A DNA stretch of 64,000 nt. Source: Anthopleura xanthogrammica (lineage: Eukaryota > Cnidaria > Anthozoa > Actiniaria > Actiniidae). Positions within the stretch are counted from its first letter, which is position 1. Each line of letters opens with the position of its first letter. Under the pieces are notes generated by a model. It was given only the letters and a program-made list of their open reading frames with translations, made no database searches and was not told where the DNA came from. The stretch is from assembly GCA_964019055.1 (NCBI GenBank), contig OZ025217.1, positions 1,948,501 to 2,012,500 on the forward strand, written 5' to 3'. Positions 60,108 through 64,000 of this stretch are shown piece after piece. Both the position numbers and the translations under genes were made by a program.

Positions 60108-61819
60108 GGACGCTCGAATATGGTTTTGAACTTCATAACTCAAAAAAAAATCATAATTCAAAAACCGCACGGCATTTTTGAACTTCACGATCCAATCTTT
60201 GATATGAACGAAAAAGAAAAAAATATGTAATGGGGAACTCTCAAAAAGGTCCGAATGTAAAAAATAGGGACTTTTCAACAACTGCATTTTTTGGTAAATT
60301 TTCGGCATCCAACTGTTTCTTTGCTTCGTAAAAGAAAGAAAAAGTTAATATTTTAATATTAACAATGACTTCCTGAAAGTGGTGGGACCTTTAGTTTGAT
60401 TCTCATGATTCGAAAATTGCTTTCGCACGACACCAAAAATGCCATAAATTACCGTAGCATTAACTTGATAACTGTGCAAAGTTTTATTAAAATTCTATGT
60501 TCGGATCTACGTCAAGGATAACCGTTTCGAGCCTCCTTAACTTGTATATTAATAGTTGTATATTAGTTCTAGTATATTGATTACGTAATATGTCAGTGAC
60601 AATTTATGCGGTTCCACGTAACTCTCAAAAGTTTCTATTTTTTATTCGTTTCAGTTTCCCTGCGGTATTGCTGTTCCTTTTCGTTGAATTTAGTTTATTT
60701 TAAGATAACGTTAACTTAGCGGTTTTTCAGTTTTCTTCAGCGAATTATGACGTTTCATATTATTTTGACATTGAAATGGTTTTCTCGTGACATTCAATGT
60801 TTCGAATTCATCTATGACATTCAAATGGTTTCCTCGTAATATTCAATGTTTCATACATTTGTGGCATTGAAATAGTTTTCTCGTAACATTCAATGGTTCA
60901 TATCTGTGACATTGAAATGTTTTACTCGCCGTGTCATCCAATGTTTCATATATCTGTGACATTCAAATGGTTTTTTCGTACGTTGAAATGGTTTTCTCGT
61001 TACATTCAATGTTTCATTTAGACAGATACCAAAAAAACAATGCGAAAAAAAGAGAATCACGGTAGGTGATTGTACTGATAATTTTGTTGATAAAATTCCA
61101 CAAACCGGGAACGAAAACAAACCAAATATAACATCTTGAAAGTCGTTAGCTTTCTGAGACACCAGTCAATAACCTTCTACCCTGGGCTCCAGAGATTTTA
61201 TTTATCCTATTTCGTTTCTGGTAGGTTTGGGAGAGCGCCAAAACAGCAAATGCTGGAGCGAAAAAATTATAATAACCATCCGATTCCAGCAAAAAAAAAT
61301 TCTCGGTCGATAGCAACTGATGCGAAACTACGAGACAAAGGAACAAATACAACAGTACAAGGTCAGTCCAAAAAAAAAGACAGGAACCATTTCTGCATAA
61401 AAACAGATCAAACAACACGTTAGCAAAACCGCAAAGTCAATAACAAAACCGAAAACGCATTAAGAAAATCAAAAACAAAGTATAAAAAATGGTCGCTTAT
61501 TTTGACTGAAAGTACAAACAAAGTCTTACTTCTTTGACGAGATTTAAGGAAAAAATATCCCCAGAGGTACTAGAGTTGATCAAAAATGCGATTCTCCAAG
61601 ACTTTTTACTTAGGAGTCGCGGTTTCAAACTTTCGATAGCATAAAAATATGGTATTCGCGGGATTCCTGTGTCGGGGAGCGTAATCTGATATCTTGTGTA
61701 TATATTCAAAGCTTGTGTAGTCTTTTAGCTTGGCTTCTTCGATTTGGACAGACTTATGAAGTTGATCTATCCATTCATCAGCTAGATAGCTTCTCTTCCT
61801 CTAAATCCTTGACCTAGAT
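60108..61819. other. Intergenic region before the sulfotransferase
   Basis: No gene seen. A degenerate minisatellite occupies about 60765-61015. The remainder is AT-rich; short Lys/Asn-rich frames near 61136-61423 show no recognisable domain. Confidence 0.55.
60765..61015. repeat. Degenerate minisatellite, GACATTGAAATGGTTTTCTC type
   Basis: Alternating GACATT(G/C)AAATGGTTTTCTCG and TAACATTCAATGTTTCAT segments recur about five times at spacings of about 35-70 bp. Unit edges are blurred by indels. Non-coding. Confidence 0.75.
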
Positions 61820-64000
61820 ATGTCCTACAGAAAGCTCTGTTATTTGTCTGCACTTGTGATAGTATTTCTCACATCGTACATGCTATGGAATGAGTTTCGA
61901 TTAACCAACAAGCCAAATGGCAGACGTGCTGAACGCAAACGTGGTAAGAAAAAAATCCTAAAAAACTGTCAAAATTACTCCTAATGCTTCATCAAGGGAT
62001 TTATTAGCGAGCCTCTCTGTTTACACAAGCAATTATGAAGGTTTAAAATCTAAAGTTTACATTGTCTTGACATGGTTCTGGATCAGACATTACTGACGAA
62101 CTCTGATGTCCGAAAATAGCTTTATTTAGCGTGTATTCTTCACTACAGGCTGCTACTAAAGTCCAGAATCCATTTATTAAGATCCTTAGTCATACCAAGA
62201 ATTTTCATAATTAATATCGTCAACTCCCATAATAACAATTGAGGACGGCCTAAGATTTTCTGCGCGAAGTCAAACTCACGATCCTGATCTTGACTATCGC
62301 GTTCAAGCGATAAAACTGTCGGCCATTTTGAGTTTGTTGCGATTAGTATCTCTTGATTGATGAAATTCTAGACCTTTTTGATTTGTTCTCTTTGGAATTA
62401 TAGCAGTAGTCCAGCTGAGATTCCCTCGAAAAGTTTAATTTTCAGTCAATCTATTGGATCGGCATTTAAATAGTGAGCATCATTTTGACTATAAAATCTT
62501 GAGATTATAAAAAAATACACAATTTTTTGCCAATTTCTAAAGGCACAAGTTATTCACCAATATTTACCCTAAAAACAGCTCTTTCTTTATTAAATCCAAG
62601 AGATATGCCTTGTTCGTACTTCCAACATTTCCCCCCAAAATATTTCAAACATTTGGCGTACGAAACGTATCAGACATGCTTCCGCTAGGGCCAAAAAAGG
62701 ATGGCCAAATTCGTCTAGTGAAAACGTGGCGGGGAATTTGGACAATTTCAACAAATTATTCTAAATTTCCACTTCAGTATCCTGCAGTTTCCAGGTCGTA
62801 TTTATGTGTGACAATAAACTTCATTACATATTTAAGCCTAAATTTTAAGACGTTGAAATATTCGTAAATATGTTTTCAGCTTCGGGAAAAATGAAAGGTT
62901 GTTGTTTCAAACTGTTAAAATCTTCTTTGTTTTTTTTATCCAAAGTTTCCGGGCAAAGATTCAGCCTTTTTCTCCAGTTTCTTTTTTCAAGAAAAAGGAA
63001 CTAATTTCGGCTATGCATTTTAATTATGCAGCGAGCTCAGTTGGGCCATCTGTTCAACAGTCCCCTTTGCTTGCTGTCTCTCCGTTGGCTGCCGTATCTG
63101 TCCCTTTGTGGTTTCAATCGTGTCTTTCCCTTGACAACTCTAGCAAAAACATTTCTTTGAATTTTGCCAAAGATTTTGATAACATTCTGTCATCTTCGTC
63201 CGCAGAATGCGTTAGTTTTTATTACACAAGATCTTGTTTTTCTTTCTTTTCCAAAAACAGCAAGGAACATGGTCAGAATGTGGATAACCAGAACGCCCTC
63301 ACAGCAAAAAAACATTTCTTTGAATTTTGCCAAAGATTTTGATAACATTCTGCCATCTTCGTCCGCGCGCAGAATGCATTAGTTTTTATTACACAAGATC
63401 TTGTTTTTCTTTCTTTTCCAAAAACAGCAAGGAACATAGTTAGAATGTGGATAATCAGAACGCTCTCACAGCAAAATAATTATTTCTTTGAATTTTGCCA
63501 AAGATTTTGATAACCGTCATTCTGTTATCTTCGTCCGCAGAAGGCCTTAGTTTTTAGCACGCGAGATCTTGTTTTTCTTTCTTGTCCAAGAAATAGCCAC
63601 ATTCTTAACCACATTCTAACATGGTTAGAATGTGGATAAGAGTTTCACAGAGTGATTTTCATTTAGGTCCTTCTACATCAAATTAGAATTTAGAAGTTGA
63701 TTTTTGCTGACGGAGGAAAACCCGAGAAAACCCCTCGAAGCACAGGAGAGAACCAACCTGCAACTTTACTCACATACGACACCGATAATGGCGGAACTCG
63801 AATCCGGGTCGTATTGGCGAGAGGCGAGCGCTCTTACTACTATGCCACCCCTTGCTTGAACGATATGTTTTATGTTCGCAGATGCAGCAAGAAACGCGGG
63901 AAAAATCACTGTCATCGGCGGCAAAACACTAGCAAGCAACAAGGTCTATGACCAAGTAAAGAGCTTTATAGTGTTCATTGGCTACCCAAGGAGCGGACAT
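61820..64000 (+). CDS. PAPS-dependent sulfotransferase, 5' part (runs off window)
   Basis: Exon 1 (61820-61943) encodes MSYRKLCYLSALVIVFLTSY..., a short cytosolic tail and one membrane helix, as in Golgi type II enzymes. It ends in phase 1. Exon 2 starts at 63882 in matching phase (DAARNAGKITVIGGK) and reaches FIVFIGYPRSGH at the window edge. The GYPRSGH motif is the PAPS-binding loop of sulfotransferases. The enzyme would transfer sulfate from PAPS to a glycan or other acceptor in the Golgi. The specific substrate cannot be told from this part. The 1.9-kb intron holds a 165-bp tandem repeat and a reversed SINE ending about 27 bp before the acceptor. Confidence 0.8.
63141..63640. repeat. Tandem repeat of about 165 bp, three copies
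   Basis: Copies begin near 63141, 63303 and 63470. Each has CATTTCTTTGAATTTTGCCA (ATTTCTTTG in the third), TTCGTCCGCAGAA or CGCGCAGAA, and AAGATCTTGTTTTTCTTTCT. The third copy is the most diverged. It lies in intron 1 of the sulfotransferase. Open frames through it are repeat artefacts. Confidence 0.88.
63670..63855 (-). repeat. tRNA-derived SINE, reversed, next to a splice acceptor
   Basis: On the minus strand, box A GGGTGGCATAGTAG and box B (complement of GGAACTCGAATCC) lead into TGTGAGTAAAG and CCTCCGTCAG. It ends about 27 bp before the exon 2 acceptor at 63880-63881. Confidence 0.75.

Noticed and set aside
62899..63382. Forward frames in the sulfotransferase intron
   Set aside because: Duplicate peptides such as the NFAKDFDNIL stretch come from the 165-bp tandem repeat, and the phases do not join exon 1 to exon 2.

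Overview
The window is eukaryotic nuclear DNA from an invertebrate animal, most likely an anthozoan cnidarian. It is AT-rich, its genes are split by GT-AG introns, and its conserved animal genes are packed close together among many small transposable elements. The species is inferred from gene and repeat character, not proven.

Genes in order: (1) EIF3J, translation initiation factor 3 subunit J (+, 4536-8880, 10 exons, 250 aa, fully reconstructed). (2) A small single-exon NUPR1/p8-like chromatin/stress protein (-, 12161-12367). (3) CNTLN, centlein, a centrosomal coiled-coil protein (-, 12939-25681, about 34 exons). (4) PGGT1B, beta subunit of protein geranylgeranyltransferase I (-, 27824-31062, 9 exons). 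(5) A divergently transcribed, unrecognised coiled-coil gene (+, 31582-34321, 7 exons). (6) A secreted LDLa-LDLa-LamG-Frizzled-CUB protein (-, 35160-39481). (7) A 493-aa MYND zinc-finger protein (+, 41925-46486, 8 exons). (8) The 5' part of a type II membrane PAPS-dependent sulfotransferase (+, 61820 to beyond the window end).

The most notable region is 46852-60107, a nest of transposons inserted just downstream of the MYND gene. The outer element (46856-60103) is flanked by TTAA on both sides and has terminal inverted repeats (TIRs) of about 1 kb. It carries one six-exon gene on the minus strand (58753 down to 47911) that reconstructs to an intact 1,232-aa multi-zinc-finger, DDE-like protein. 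The first intron of that gene is split by a second element (52378-58120) with apparently perfect 85-bp TIRs and AT target duplications. The second element carries two intact genes, a THAP-DDE transposase and a SAP-SWIM-YqaJ nuclease, which is the IS4EU/ISL2EU gene set. A 262-bp Tc1/mariner-type MITE (54493-54754) sits inside the second element, giving three levels of nesting.

Intergenic and intronic DNA elsewhere is crowded with foldback elements (at least eight families), a tRNA-derived SINE whose 57-bp tail unit has become tandem at two loci, tandem repeats of 106 bp, about 165 bp and about 20 bp, and simple repeats. No rRNA, functional tRNA or CRISPR was seen. The most original material is the outer TTAA element and the Frizzled/LamG/CUB architecture. 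The housekeeping genes look ordinary and intact.
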